NCBI GenBank assembly: GCA_964629825.1
Contig: CAZVUW010000004.1
Coordinates: 1 to 62,150, forward strand
Source: CAZVUW01 sp964629825
GTDB lineage: Bacteria; Actinomycetota; Nitriliruptoria; Euzebyales; Egibacteraceae
Direction of reading: 5' to 3'
Length of the DNA stretch: 62,150 nucleotides
Below are positions 26,112 through 34,349 of this stretch, piece by piece (position 1 is the stretch's first letter; every line of letters starts with the position of its first letter). The notes beneath the pieces were generated by a model that was not told where the DNA came from, searched no databases, and saw nothing but the letters and a program-made list of their open reading frames with translations. The translations under genes were made by a program, and so were the position numbers.

Positions 26112-27059
26112 TTGCTGCGCTGGGGGATTCTCGGGACCGGCGGCGCCACCGCAGCGGCGCTGACCGCTGCCATGCGCGACTCCGGCGACGACCTCGCCGT
26201 GGTCGGCTCCGACTCGCTAGGCGAGGCGCGTGCGTTCGCCGCCAACCACGGCGTCCGACGTGCGCGTGGCTCGTTCGAGGAAGTCCTCGAGGCCGACGAC
26301 GTCGACGCGGTCTACCTCGCCCTTCCGCACGACCTGCACGAGCGCTGGGCGACTGCCGCGCTGGCGGCCGGCAAGCACGTGCTGTGCGCGCGACCGCTCT
26401 CCACTGATGCCGCCTCGGCCGGTCGCATGGCGGCGGCCTCGGCGCGCGCGGGCCGCGTTCTCATGGAGGCCCTTCCGTTCTGGTTCCACCCCCGGACCAC
26501 GGCGGCGCTAGACCTGATCCGCGACGGCGAGCTGGGCGAGGTGCGCAGCATCCGCGCCGACGTCGGCTACCGGCTGCGCGAGCCGCACAGCCACCTGGTC
26601 GTGCCGGAGCGCGGTGGCGGTGCCCTGCTGGGGGTCGGCAGCGCCTGCGTCCCGTTCGCCCGCTGGTTGGCCGGTGCCGAGCCCGAGGCCGTGCGCGCCC
26701 TGCCGCGGCGTTGGAGCTCCGGGGTGGACGGCGCCATGGCGGCGCTGCTGAGGTTCCCCTCCGGTGCCATGGCCACGCTGATGGCCTCGTTTGACACCGC
26801 TGCTCACGCGGTGGTCGAGGTCGCCGGCACCGACGGCCTGCTGCGGCTCCCGGACGCCCTCGCCGCCACCCGGGAAGAGGAGGCGGTTCTGGAGCGCGAC
26901 GGCGAGGTCATCGGCTCGTGGCGCTTCGACGCCTATGCCGCGCTGCTCGAGGCGTTCACATCCGCCGCTTCCGGCGGCGCGCTGCCGCTGTCCATCGATG
27001 ACGCGGTCGCCAGCGCCGAGGTGCTCGACCGGATCCGCACCGCCGCGTTAACGGGTTAG
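26112..27059 (+). CDS. Gfo/Idh/MocA-family oxidoreductase with Lys-to-Arg substitution
   Basis: NAD(P)-dependent oxidoreductase of 315 aa. The N-terminal Rossmann motif is WGILGTGGATAAAL, followed by DDVDAVYLALPHDLHERW. In the catalytic loop the family consensus EKP is replaced: HVLCARPLSTD, so the usual Lys is Arg. The C-terminal domain starts near RIRADVGYRLRE. Loss of the catalytic Lys suggests altered chemistry or a non-catalytic binding role; Arg could still bind a ligand carboxylate. TTG 26112 is the first start after the sigma stop, 9 bp away. The convergent/colinear layout puts it in a possible operon with the sigma gene. Substrate unknown. Confidence 0.82.
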   Translation: MLRWGILGTGGATAAALTAAMRDSGDDLAVVGSDSLGEARAFAANHGVRRARGSFEEVLEADDVDAVYLALPHDLHERWATAALAAGKHVLCARPLSTDAASAGRMAAASARAGRVLMEALPFWFHPRTTAALDLIRDGELGEVRSIRADVGYRLREPHSHLVVPERGGGALLGVGSACVPFARWLAGAEPEAVRALPRRWSSGVDGAMAALLRFPSGAMATLMASFDTAAHAVVEVAGTDGLLRLPDALAATREEEAVLERDGEVIGSWRFDAYAALLEAFTSAASGGALPLSIDDAVASAEVLDRIRTAALTG

Positions 27060-27067
27060 TCGCCGGA

Positions 27068-27083
27068 CCGTCAGATTTGACGG
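27068..27083. promoter_or_regulatory. Short inverted repeat before the XRE gene
   Basis: CCGTCA (27068-27073) and TGACGG (27078-27083) with a 4-base spacer lie 44 bp before the XRE-like regulator gene and just after the oxidoreductase stop. This is a plausible autoregulatory operator or a small terminator; nothing decides between them. Confidence 0.35.
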
Positions 27084-27126
27084 GAAGCCTGTCGCACGCT
27101 CCTCGCACCCGAGCTGAGGAGGTGCG

Positions 27127-27531
27127 ATGCAGGCACGCAGGTTGGAACCACCGCTGCGGCGCGGCAGCGCGGCGGGCTCTCCTCCCGCCAGCCCCCCGGG
27201 CCGCTGGCGCACCCGGGGCCGGGTGCCCACGCGCGGCCCAGACGGAGTCGTCCTGTGGTGGGAGCGCCCGGCTCCGGACCCGGATCTGGCGCGCTGGGAG
27301 GCGGTCCAGCGCGTCCAGGCGCGGCGGCTGGAACGTCGGCTGAGCGTCAGCGCCCTGGCGCGGGAGTGCCAGCGCATGGGACACCCGCTGCGACGCGAGA
27401 CGCTCTCGCGCGTGCTCAACGGCGCCCAGTCGACCACCTGGGACACCGTCGAGGTCCTGGCGGAGATCCTCGACGTGGAGATCCGCGACCTGCACCCGGC
27501 CTACCGCGGCGACGCGGCGCGGACGGCCTAG
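27127..27531 (+). CDS. XRE-family helix-turn-helix DNA-binding protein
   Basis: Small regulator of 134 aa. The N-terminal ~60 residues are Pro/Arg-rich and disordered. The Cro/C1 type HTH starts around residue 65: QARRLERRLSVSALARECQR, then HPLRRETLSRVLNGAQSTTW and VEVLAEILDVEIRDLHP, matching the five-helix XRE arrangement. ATG 27127 is preceded by GAGGAGG at good spacing, so the start is firm. It lies 67 bp after the oxidoreductase. A short inverted repeat just upstream may be its own operator. Targets unknown. Confidence 0.88.
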   Translation: MQARRLEPPLRRGSAAGSPPASPPGRWRTRGRVPTRGPDGVVLWWERPAPDPDLARWEAVQRVQARRLERRLSVSALARECQRMGHPLRRETLSRVLNGAQSTTWDTVEVLAEILDVEIRDLHPAYRGDAARTA

Positions 27532-27545
27532 CGCTCCGGCGCGGG

Positions 27546-28694
27546 TCAGCCGCCCCAGGCCCGCTGGAGCGCCCGCGGCAGGCCCCACCAGCCGAGCGGC
27601 GTCAGCGCCGACTGCTCGTCGAGCGCGCCGAGCTCGCGCCACAGGTCGACGACCACCGCCAGGCCGGCGCGGATCTGCTCGCGGTCGTCGGCGCTGAGGT
27701 CCTCGCTCTCGACCTCCGGGCAGCGCTGGATCAGCTCGACCAGATCATCCGGCGCGGCGGCGGTGCCGGGGCCTGACCGGACCAGCTCGATCACCGCGCC
27801 GGCCCAGTCGGCGGGCTCCAGCGCGTTCCAGGCCTCGATGGCGGCTTCGTCCAGCGCGCCCTCCGCTCCCGCGAGCTCGGGGTCGCCGATCACCACCCCC
27901 GCGGCGAGCTGCACCCACAGGTCCTCGTCGTCGACGGGCGGCTCGCCAGGGTCGAGCCCGGCGGCCGACCACAGCACGGCGCCGAGCCCCTGGCCGGCGT
28001 CGGACCGCAGACGCTCCGCGGCCGCGGTGAGGTCGGCGGGATCCGAATCCTGCTCCACGCCCTCCAGGGCGCGGGCGACGACCTCCCACGCGCCCGAGGA
28101 CTCCTCCCAGCTGTCCTCGTCGTCGTCGACGTCGAGGACGTCCTCGGCCTCCTCATCCCCGTCCTCGTCAAGATCCTCGTCGTCGAGGTCGTCGTCCTCG
28201 TCCTCGAAGGGCAGCTCGTCGAGGTCGTCGCCGGTGGAGTCGTCCTCGTCCTCGCTGGAGCGGCCGTACTGATCGGGGATGGTGCCCCAGCCGAAGATCG
28301 CCACCGGCGCCTCGGGCTCCTCGCCGGCGACCTCGAACGGGTCGACGCCGATCTCCTCGACCGTGCAGTCGTGGGTCCAGCCCTCGCCGAGGTCGAAGAT
28401 GTAGGCGAAGCGGGCGCCCTCGCGCAGCCCGACCTCGCCGAGGATCACCTCGTCGCTGTCCTCGGCGTCCAGATCCGACTCCGAGGCGGCTCCGGGGCTC
28501 AGGAGGATGCGGCCCTCCACCTGGAACTGGTGGTACGGGGTCAGATCCCAGCGGCCGAAGGCCGTGTCCACCGCCTCGGCCAGGTCGGCGAAGGTGTGGT
28601 CGGCGTGCGCCAGCAGCACCCTGCCGGCCGGCCGCCGCAGTCGGCGGTCGCCCTGGCCCAGCAGGACCACGCGGATCGTCATCCAGTCGCTCAT
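27546..28694 (-). CDS. pRiA4b ORF-3-like protein with a long acidic insert
   Basis: N-terminus matches the Plasmid_pRiA4_Orf3 family (MTIRVVLLGQGDRRLRRP, then FADLAEAVDTAFGRWDL and YHQFQVEGRIL). The family fold is common and its function unknown; members are not limited to plasmids. Residues ~155-210 are an almost uninterrupted Asp/Glu stretch (for example FEDEDDDLDDEDLDEDG), predicted to be disordered. The C-terminal half is Ala/Glu-rich helical with DDLVELIQRCPEVE. Start ATG 28694 selected because the frame upstream to 28751 is Arg/Pro-rich and unconserved. It faces the NUDIX gene, with 93 bases between them. The acidic block could mimic DNA or sit on a basic protein partner. Confidence 0.75.
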   Translation of the reverse strand: MSDWMTIRVVLLGQGDRRLRRPAGRVLLAHADHTFADLAEAVDTAFGRWDLTPYHQFQVEGRILLSPGAASESDLDAEDSDEVILGEVGLREGARFAYIFDLGEGWTHDCTVEEIGVDPFEVAGEEPEAPVAIFGWGTIPDQYGRSSEDEDDSTGDDLDELPFEDEDDDLDDEDLDEDGDEEAEDVLDVDDDEDSWEESSGAWEVVARALEGVEQDSDPADLTAAAERLRSDAGQGLGAVLWSAAGLDPGEPPVDDEDLWVQLAAGVVIGDPELAGAEGALDEAAIEAWNALEPADWAGAVIELVRSGPGTAAAPDDLVELIQRCPEVESEDLSADDREQIRAGLAVVVDLWRELGALDEQSALTPLGWWGLPRALQRAWGG

Positions 28695-28787
28695 CCGTGC
28701 CCCCGGGGGAGACGTGGCCCTCGGTCTACCCCGCCGGCTCGGGCGCTGCACCCATGCCGGAGGTGGTGGCCGCTACCCTACGCGCTA

Positions 28788-29198
28788 ATGGTCATACGAG
28801 CGGCCGGCGGTGTGCTCTGGAGGCACAGCGGTGATGACGTCGAGGTGGCGGTGATCCACCGTCCACGCCACGACGACTGGACCCTGCCCAAGGGCAAGCT
28901 GCTGGACGGCGAGGACGAGCTCACCGCGGCCTTGCGCGAGGTCAGCGAGGAGACCGGCGCCGAGGTGGAGGTCGGGCACGACCTCGGTGCCGTCGAGTAC
29001 CTCGTCACCAAGGAGGGCCGTACCAGCCCCAAGACGGTGCGCTACTGGGCACTCCGCTGGTGCGGCGGCGAGTTCACGGCCAGCGATGAGGTGGACGCCC
29101 TCGACTGGCTGGGTCTGGCCGAGGCCGCAGCCCGGCTGACCTACGGGCGCGACCGGCAGGTGCTGGCCCGGTTCGCAGCCCGCCCCGTCGCCGACTGA
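28788..29198 (+). CDS. NUDIX hydrolase
   Basis: 136-aa NUDIX enzyme. The Nudix box is complete: GKLLDGEDE, then AALREVSEETGAEV, with the metal-binding glutamates. It hydrolyses a nucleoside diphosphate linked to another moiety; N-terminus IRAAGGVLWRHSG and RPRHDDWTLPKG are typical of MutT/diadenosine-polyphosphate hydrolases, and this short form resembles the N-terminal half of actinobacterial MutT1. There is no histidine-phosphatase domain. A TACCCT box lies a few bases before ATG 28788, so transcription is probably leaderless. Divergent from the pRiA4b-like gene. Confidence 0.92.
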   Translation: MVIRAAGGVLWRHSGDDVEVAVIHRPRHDDWTLPKGKLLDGEDELTAALREVSEETGAEVEVGHDLGAVEYLVTKEGRTSPKTVRYWALRWCGGEFTASDEVDALDWLGLAEAAARLTYGRDRQVLARFAARPVAD

Positions 29199-29208
29199 TG
29201 TTGTCGGA

Positions 29209-29251
29209 GTGGACGAATCGGAACCTCTTCTCGGGCTTCGTCCACTACTGT
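29209..29251 (+). promoter_or_regulatory. Inverted repeat and -10 box of the CopD operon
   Basis: GTGGACGAA (29209-29217) and TTCGTCCAC (29237-29245) are perfect 9-bp arms, 19 bases apart. The right arm abuts a -10-like TACTGT (29246-29251). The SD and GTG of the next gene lie 50 bp further on. This is a candidate operator for a metal- or stress-responsive regulator. Confidence 0.5.
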
Positions 29252-29304
29252 GTAGGGCGCCTTCGGGCCCCCCCGGGATTCGGTCGAGCTGTCGAGGTGA
29301 TCAA

Positions 29305-30447
29305 GTGAGCTCCACCTTCGAGGTGGTCAGGCGCGCCTTCGCGGTGCTGCTGCTGAGCCTGGTCGCGGCGCTGGTCGCGCTGCCGGCCCTGCCCGCGCAC
29401 GCCCACGGTCGCGGGAGCGACGCGACGAACATGCGCAGCCGCATCCTGGAGGACCCGGGGATCGAGGGGGTGACGTTCCAGATCCACGGCGGCGACGAGC
29501 TGCTGGAGGTCGTCAACAACACCGACGAGGAGATCGTCATCCTCGGCTACGAGCCCGAGCCGCGCCCGTACCTGCGCGTCGGGCCGGACGGGGTGTGGGA
29601 GAACCGCAACTCCGAGGCGACCTATGTGAACAAGGACCGCCTTGGCCAGGTGTCCCTGCCGCCGAACCTCAGGCCCGACGCGGAGCCCGACTGGGTCAAG
29701 GTGTCGGACGCGCGCTCGGCCGCATGGCACGACCACCGGATCCACTACATGAGCGCCGGCATCCCTCCCGCCGTGACGGACCCGTCCGAGGAGACGGTGG
29801 TGATCGAGCGCTGGGAGGTGCCGTTCACCTTCGGCGGTGAGCAGTACAGCGTCTTCGGCGATCTGACGTGGATCCCCGGCCCGCCGCCGTGGCCCTGGCT
29901 GCTGATCGGCCTGGTGCTCGCCCTCCCCGCCCTGATCGGCCTGCGCACGGAGCCGGAGACCGATCCCGACGCCGAGGATCCCGACCAGCCGGTCCGCTGG
30001 CCCGGGCTGGTCAAGCCGGCGGCAGCGGTGCTCGGCGTCATCGTCGCGGTCAACCTGGTCAACCTTGCCGATGACCTCTTCGCCGTACCGCTGCCCGGAT
30101 CGGTGCGCGCGCTGGCGGCGGGGCAGACCGTGCTGTTCCTGCTGATCGGCGCGTTCGGCGCCCTGCGTGCCTGGCAGGCGCGCGAGGGCGCGTTCACGGC
30201 TCTAGGTGTCGGCTCCGGCGCCGTCCTGGTGGGGCAGGGGCTGCTGTACTGGAGCGTCCTCAGCGCCTCCCAGGTCGCCAGCATCCTGCCGGACCTGCTG
30301 GCCCGCGTGATCGCGGGCGTGAGCATCGCCCAGGCGCTTCCAATCGGCATAGTCGCCTTCGTCGGCACGCGCCGGCTGCTGCCGCCGCTACCCGAGGACG
30401 AGGAGGAGGCGACCGAACCGGTCGGCCACAGCGACGTCACGGCGTGA
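29305..30447 (+). CDS. Secreted/membrane protein of unknown function, CopD partner
   Basis: 380-aa protein with a signal peptide (hydrophobic run to PALPAHAHG), an extracellular region (residues ~35-195) with motifs LEVVNNTDEEIVILGYEPEP and YMSAGIPPAV, and a C-terminal membrane domain with four to five helices from PWLLIGLVLALPALIGL. The extracellular part looks like a beta-sandwich and has several Asp/Glu and Met but few Cys or His. The coupled gene downstream is CopD-like, so a role in copper or envelope redox function is an inference by context. GTG 29305 has GAGGTGA upstream. The stop overlaps the next start by four bases. Confidence 0.8.
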   Translation: MSSTFEVVRRAFAVLLLSLVAALVALPALPAHAHGRGSDATNMRSRILEDPGIEGVTFQIHGGDELLEVVNNTDEEIVILGYEPEPRPYLRVGPDGVWENRNSEATYVNKDRLGQVSLPPNLRPDAEPDWVKVSDARSAAWHDHRIHYMSAGIPPAVTDPSEETVVIERWEVPFTFGGEQYSVFGDLTWIPGPPPWPWLLIGLVLALPALIGLRTEPETDPDAEDPDQPVRWPGLVKPAAAVLGVIVAVNLVNLADDLFAVPLPGSVRALAAGQTVLFLLIGAFGALRAWQAREGAFTALGVGSGAVLVGQGLLYWSVLSASQVASILPDLLARVIAGVSIAQALPIGIVAFVGTRRLLPPLPEDEEEATEPVGHSDVTA

Positions 30448-31778
30448 CGGGTCTCTGCACACCGCTGCGCGCCCTGACCCGGCCCGGCAGGGTCTGGGCG
30501 CCGGTCGTGGCGGCGGCGCTGCTGGTGGCGCTGATCACGGCCGTCCCTGCGGCGGCGCAGCAGCCCGTCCAGCTCGACAGCGCGGGTCCTGGAACCGCGG
30601 TCGGGCTGTGGATCTCGCGGTTGCTGAACCACCTCGCGCTGGCGGCGACGGTCGGGCTGCTGGTCCTGCCGGCCTGGCTCCTCAACGGGGATAACCGCCT
30701 GGCCCGCCGCGCGCTGCGCTGGGCGACCGGAGCGGCTGCGCTCTGGACCCTCGCGGCGCTCGGGGTGCTCATCTTCGGCCTCTCGAACGCGGCCGCGCGG
30801 GCGCTGCCCGAGGCGCTCGACGGCGAGCTGCTCAGCCGCTTCGTCGGGACGCGCTTCGGGACCGCCGTCGGCCTGCAGGTCATCGGCGCCGCGGGGGTGA
30901 CGCTGCTGGCCGCGCTGGCGCGCGGTCGCAGCGGCGCGCTGCTCGCGCTGGCGGGCGCGCTGCTCGGCGCAGCCGCGCCGGCGTCATGGGGGCACGCGGC
31001 GACGGCGGACCTGACGACCGTCGCCATCGCCAGCGACTGGCTGCACATCGGCGCGGTGTCCCTGTGGGTGGGAGGCCTTCTGGCGCTGACGCTCGTCGTC
31101 TGGACCTCACCGGTCGAACCGCACCGGCCCGCCACCCGCTTCTCGACCCTGGCGACCTACGCGATCGGCGTCGTCGCGCTCACCGGCGTGGTGAACACCC
31201 TGCTGCACGTCACCGAGCCGGTGCAGCTGCTGGAGACCACCTGGGGACGGTCCGCGCTGGGCAAGGGTGGTCTGCTCCTGGCTCTTGCAGCGTTCGGCTG
31301 GGCGCACCGCAGGCGCTCGCTGCCGCGGCTGCGGCGCAGCACCGGCGCTAGCGCTCGGCGGGCGTTCGCCCGCCTGGCGGGCGCCGAGCTGCTGGTGATG
31401 CTCGCGGCGTTCGGGTTGGCGACCAGCATGGCCTCCGGGCTGCCCGCCGAGGCCGAGGCGGCGTCGCGCATCCAGACCTTCACCGCGGAGAGCGAGGGCG
31501 GCCTGGTGGAGGTCACGCTCGACCCCGCCCGGGTGGGCGGAAACGAGCTGCACCTGTACATATTCGATCCCAACCGCCAGCTCCGGCCCGTCGACGGGGC
31601 GACTCTCACGCTGCGCTCGGGTGAGACCGAGGTGGTCCCACGGCTGGTCCTGACGGGCCCCGGCCACTTCACGGGCCCGCTGGTGGAGGTGCCGTTCGCC
31701 GGCGCCTGGGAGGTCAGCATCAGCCTCGAGGTCGACGGCGGAGTCGAGGAGGCCACCGGATCACTCGGCGTGCGCTAG
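30444..31778 (+). CDS. copD: CopD-domain copper-resistance/transport membrane protein
   Basis: 444 aa with eight or nine TM helices. The CopD domain is recognised by LISRLLNHLALAATVGLL-type first helix (here WISRLLNHLALAATVGLL), DWLHIGAVSLWVGGLLALTL with the conserved His, and STLATYAIGVVALTGVVNT, all typical of CopD/YcnJ. The C-terminal extracytoplasmic part (after SMASGLPAEAEA) is a beta-sandwich like the YcnJ C-terminus: TAESEGGLVEVTLDPARVG then ELHLYIFDPNRQ. Proposed role: copper import or delivery to membrane or periplasmic cuproproteins. GTG overlaps the previous stop. A CopC domain is not evident; the upstream protein may take its place. Confidence 0.88.
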   Translation: MTGLCTPLRALTRPGRVWAPVVAAALLVALITAVPAAAQQPVQLDSAGPGTAVGLWISRLLNHLALAATVGLLVLPAWLLNGDNRLARRALRWATGAAALWTLAALGVLIFGLSNAAARALPEALDGELLSRFVGTRFGTAVGLQVIGAAGVTLLAALARGRSGALLALAGALLGAAAPASWGHAATADLTTVAIASDWLHIGAVSLWVGGLLALTLVVWTSPVEPHRPATRFSTLATYAIGVVALTGVVNTLLHVTEPVQLLETTWGRSALGKGGLLLALAAFGWAHRRRSLPRLRRSTGASARRAFARLAGAELLVMLAAFGLATSMASGLPAEAEAASRIQTFTAESEGGLVEVTLDPARVGGNELHLYIFDPNRQLRPVDGATLTLRSGETEVVPRLVLTGPGHFTGPLVEVPFAGAWEVSISLEVDGGVEEATGSLGVR

Positions 31779-31895
31779 GCGCGTTTCCCGGTGGGCGGAC
31801 CTGGGCAACCTCATGCAGCCAATGTGCAGATGGGCGGCCGTTGCTGCGCCTTTGATCGCGCACCACCTGCGGCCGCCACGGCTTGGAGTGCGTTG

Positions 31896-32063
31896 ATGGA
31901 CATCTGGGGTCTTTGCCCATCATGCAGAGCTTGGTTTCCCTGCGAGGGATGGTTCGACCGAACCGCGCCCGAACCCACGTGTCCCACCTGCGCCGAACCA
32001 CCGACCGCCATAGAGAACCGTGCCCTCAAGATCCGTCTGGACGACGAGGTCTCGGCGGTCTAG
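31896..32063 (+). CDS. 55-aa zinc-ribbon protein
   Basis: Short protein with paired cysteines: LCPSCRAWFPC and CPTCAEPPTAIENR. The four to five cysteines in CxxC...CxxC layout form a typical zinc ribbon. ATG 31896 is preceded by GGAG at seven bases, which supports translation; the frame is open upstream only to 31791, but that part is unlike protein. The C-terminal tail is a short helix (ENRALKIRLDDEV). Small zinc-ribbon proteins like this occur in actinobacteria without known role. The 117 bases before it show no other gene. Confidence 0.75.
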   Translation: MDIWGLCPSCRAWFPCEGWFDRTAPEPTCPTCAEPPTAIENRALKIRLDDEVSAV

Positions 32064-32088
32064 AGCGAGCGCGTCTGGCCTCAGGCGC

Positions 32089-32604
32089 TCAGCTCAGCTC
32101 CTCGGCCAGCAGGTCCATCAGGAGGCAGTCCTGCCAGCCGCCGTCGGCGGTGCGCTCGTATGAGCGCATGATGCCCACCGGCCGGAAGCCGACCCTGGTG
32201 TAGGTGCGGATCGCCTTCTCGTTGGCCGACGCCGGATCGATCGCGAGGCGGTGATGGCCCCGGTCGTGGATGAGATGGCGCGCGAGCGTCCTGACCGCGT
32301 CGGTGCCCAGGCCCTTCCCGTGCCAGGCGGGGTGCAGGAAGATGTCGATGCTGGCGTGGCGGTAGTCCGGGGAGGGCTCCTCCACGTACAGGATCGCGCC
32401 CACCAGCTCGCCCTCGACCTCGATGACGAAGGCGACGGTGTCCGGTCCGTCCACCAGCTCGGCGCGCACCCGCGCCTCGTCGTAATGAGGCCACCAGCGG
32501 CTGACCTCGGGCTGGGCGAGGATGTCGGCCAACGCCGGCGCGTCCTCTTCACGCATGGGACGCAGGCTGATCTGGGTGCCGTGCAGGGTGACGTCGGGTT
32601 GCAC
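32089..32604 (-). CDS. GNAT-family N-acetyltransferase
   Basis: 171 aa, RimJ/RimL-like acetyltransferase that uses acetyl-CoA on an amine. The fold is clear: SLRPMREEDAPALADIL at the start, VAFVIEVEGELVGAILYVEE for beta strands, HPAWHGKGLGTDAVRTLARH with the Q/RxxGxG/A acetyl-CoA loop (here HGKGLGTD), then LAIDPASANEKAIRTYTRVGF with the conserved Asn/Tyr. Start chosen at GTG 32604 (VQPDVTLHG). The frame continues upstream to 32928 but runs through Pro/Arg-rich sequence that overlaps the ilvE leader. Aminoglycoside (AAC(6')) and protein acetylation are both possible; substrate unknown. Confidence 0.9.
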   Translation of the reverse strand: MQPDVTLHGTQISLRPMREEDAPALADILAQPEVSRWWPHYDEARVRAELVDGPDTVAFVIEVEGELVGAILYVEEPSPDYRHASIDIFLHPAWHGKGLGTDAVRTLARHLIHDRGHHRLAIDPASANEKAIRTYTRVGFRPVGIMRSYERTADGGWQDCLLMDLLAEELS

Positions 32605-32760
32605 TTTCGGCAGCTTTCGTCGGGGATTGCTCGGACCATTCTGGCCGATTCGGACCGGCCGCATGGAGTGGAACACCATCTCGCCGGCACGGTTGGCACC
32701 GGGCCGCCTCATGCCGCCGCCGCGTGGGCGGAGATCGCTCGGCCATGGGATACTCGTCTG

Positions 32761-32782
32761 CAGAGCCGTCGCAGCGGCTCTG
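32761..32782 (+). promoter_or_regulatory. Hairpin in the ilvE leader
   Basis: CAGAGCCG and CGGCTCTG form an 8-bp stem around a 6-base loop, 67 bases before the ilvE start. The GATACT box at 32748-32753 would place the transcription start just upstream. No leucine- or valine-rich leader ORF is seen, so an attenuator is unproven. Confidence 0.4.
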
Positions 32783-32848
32783 CTCGACTGCGAGCACGTG
32801 CCGGCAGCGGCGGCACTCCCAGCCAGCGATCCAAAGGAGCCCGTCAAC

Positions 32849-33769
32849 ATGCCCGTTCCCGAAGTCGACAAGATCTGGTTTGAGGGCGAGTTCGTCGACT
32901 GGCACGACGCCAAGCTGCACTTCCTCACCCCGACCCTGCATTACGGGTGGGGTGTCTTCGAGGGCATCCGGGCTTACGAGACCCCGCGCGGCGCGGCCAT
33001 CTTCCAGCATCGGGCCCACATGGAGCGCCTGTTCGCCTCGGCGGCGGTCCTCGAGATGGAGATCCCCTACACCGTCGACGAGCTCATGGAGGTCACCCGC
33101 GAGCTCATCCGGATCAACGACCTCCCCGCCTGCTACATCCGGCCGCTGGCCTACCTAGGCTACGGGGAGATGGGTCTCAACCCGCTCCCCAGCAAGGTCA
33201 CCGTGTCCATCGCCGCCTGGCCGTGGGGGAGCTACCTCGGCGACGAGGGCATCGCGAACGGCGTCCGCGCCAAGACCAGCTCTTGGCGGCGCATGGGCAG
33301 CAACATGATCCCGACCGGCGCCAAGGCGGCTGGTCTCTACATCAACTCCTCCCTGGCGAAGGTGGAGGCCCTCAAGGCGGGCTACGACGAGGCAGTCCTG
33401 CTCAACGAGCACGGCGCCGTGGCGGAGGGCTCTGGCGAGAACATCTTCGTGGTGCGGGACGGCGTCCTGATGACCCCTCCGCTGAGCGATGGGGTGCTGA
33501 ACGGCATCACCCGGCAGGCGATCATCGAGTTCGCACACGACCTCGGCATCCCGTTCGAGGAGCGCAGCCTGCTGCGCCACGACCTGTATCTGGCGGACGA
33601 GGCCTTCTACACGGGCACCGCAGCCGAGGTCGTCCCGATGCGCTCGGTCGACGACCGCCCGATCAGCCCGCCGTGGCCGATCACCAAGCAGCTTCAGGAC
33701 CTGTTCTTCGCCGTGGTCCGGGGCGAGGAGCCCCGCTACGAGCACATGCTCGACTACGTGAAGGGCTGA
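32849..33769 (+). CDS. ilvE: Branched-chain amino acid aminotransferase
   Basis: Class IV PLP aminotransferase that transfers the amino group of glutamate to 2-ketoisocaproate, 2-ketoisovalerate and 2-keto-3-methylvalerate. The 306-aa product begins MPVPEVDKIWFEGEFVDW and has HYGWGVFEGIRAYETP. The PLP Lys is residue 159 in PTGAKAAGLYINS, and VLNGITRQAIIEFA gives the phosphate contacts. The C-terminal TGTAAEVVPMRSVDD is a hallmark. ATG 32849 is preceded by AAAGGAG. Standard length. It stands alone; it may relate functionally to the branched-chain dehydrogenase at 13-18 kb, since both act on the same keto acids. Confidence 0.97.
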   Translation: MPVPEVDKIWFEGEFVDWHDAKLHFLTPTLHYGWGVFEGIRAYETPRGAAIFQHRAHMERLFASAAVLEMEIPYTVDELMEVTRELIRINDLPACYIRPLAYLGYGEMGLNPLPSKVTVSIAAWPWGSYLGDEGIANGVRAKTSSWRRMGSNMIPTGAKAAGLYINSSLAKVEALKAGYDEAVLLNEHGAVAEGSGENIFVVRDGVLMTPPLSDGVLNGITRQAIIEFAHDLGIPFEERSLLRHDLYLADEAFYTGTAAEVVPMRSVDDRPISPPWPITKQLQDLFFAVVRGEEPRYEHMLDYVKG

Positions 33770-33773
33770 GGGC

Positions 33774-34349
33774 TCAGCACTCCTCGACCAGCAGGGCCAG
33801 CTCCTCCGGCAGCGGCACCTCGACGGTCTTGCCGATGCCGAGGAGCGAGGCCCGCACCGACAGCTCGCGCAGCGGCAGGACCCTGCCGCTGCGCTGGGTC
33901 TCGCAAGGCTCCATCGTGACGGCGATGGCGACCTCCAGGTCGCTGTCGCCGTCCAGGCGCAGCCCCTCAGAGCCCGTGGCGGCGTTCGATGCGCTCCTGA
34001 CCTCAGCGACGACCAGCAGCTCTCCGACCGCTCCCTCGAAGGCGACGCCATGCACAGACACCGGCAGGGGACCGTCGTTTCGGATGGTGGTCGTGAAGAG
34101 CACCTGTTCGCCCGGCCGGTGGGGGAGCAGGCACACGGGGCCTCCGCTGGCGCCGCGCTCGGTCTCCTCGGGCGGCACCAGCTCGCCCTGATCGGGGCAG
34201 GACAGCGCGCTCACCGTCAAGGGCGAGTAGTAGAGGAAGGCCGCGCTGCCGGCCAGGGCCAGGGCCACCATCACCGCGCCGACCCAGGGCAGCAGCGGGC
34301 GGCCCGGCTCGCGCAGCAGCGGCCGATCGAGGTCGGCGAGCACACCCAT
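33774..34349 (-). CDS. Membrane-anchored hypothetical protein (191 aa)
   Basis: No family recognised. One N-terminal transmembrane helix (LLPWVGAVMVALALAGSAAF) anchors a C-terminal extracellular domain of roughly 145 residues with a beta-rich look (GEQVLFTTTIRNDGPLPVSV, ELLVVAEVRSASNAATG, then SVRASLLGIGKTVEVPL). Three or four cysteines (SALSCPDQG, GPVCLLP, MEPCETQ, VEEC at the end) could form disulfides. Start ATG 34349; the frame continues upstream to 34697 through the transporter gene and is unlikely to be real. It is convergent with ilvE, only four bases apart. Likely cell-envelope protein. Confidence 0.75.
   Translation of the reverse strand: MGVLADLDRPLLREPGRPLLPWVGAVMVALALAGSAAFLYYSPLTVSALSCPDQGELVPPEETERGASGGPVCLLPHRPGEQVLFTTTIRNDGPLPVSVHGVAFEGAVGELLVVAEVRSASNAATGSEGLRLDGDSDLEVAIAVTMEPCETQRSGRVLPLRELSVRASLLGIGKTVEVPLPEELALLVEEC

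Noticed and set aside
27546..28694. Plasmid or mobile element marker (pRiA4b ORF-3)
   Set aside because: The family name derives from a plasmid, but members are widely chromosomal; there is no transposase, terminal repeat or composition shift here.
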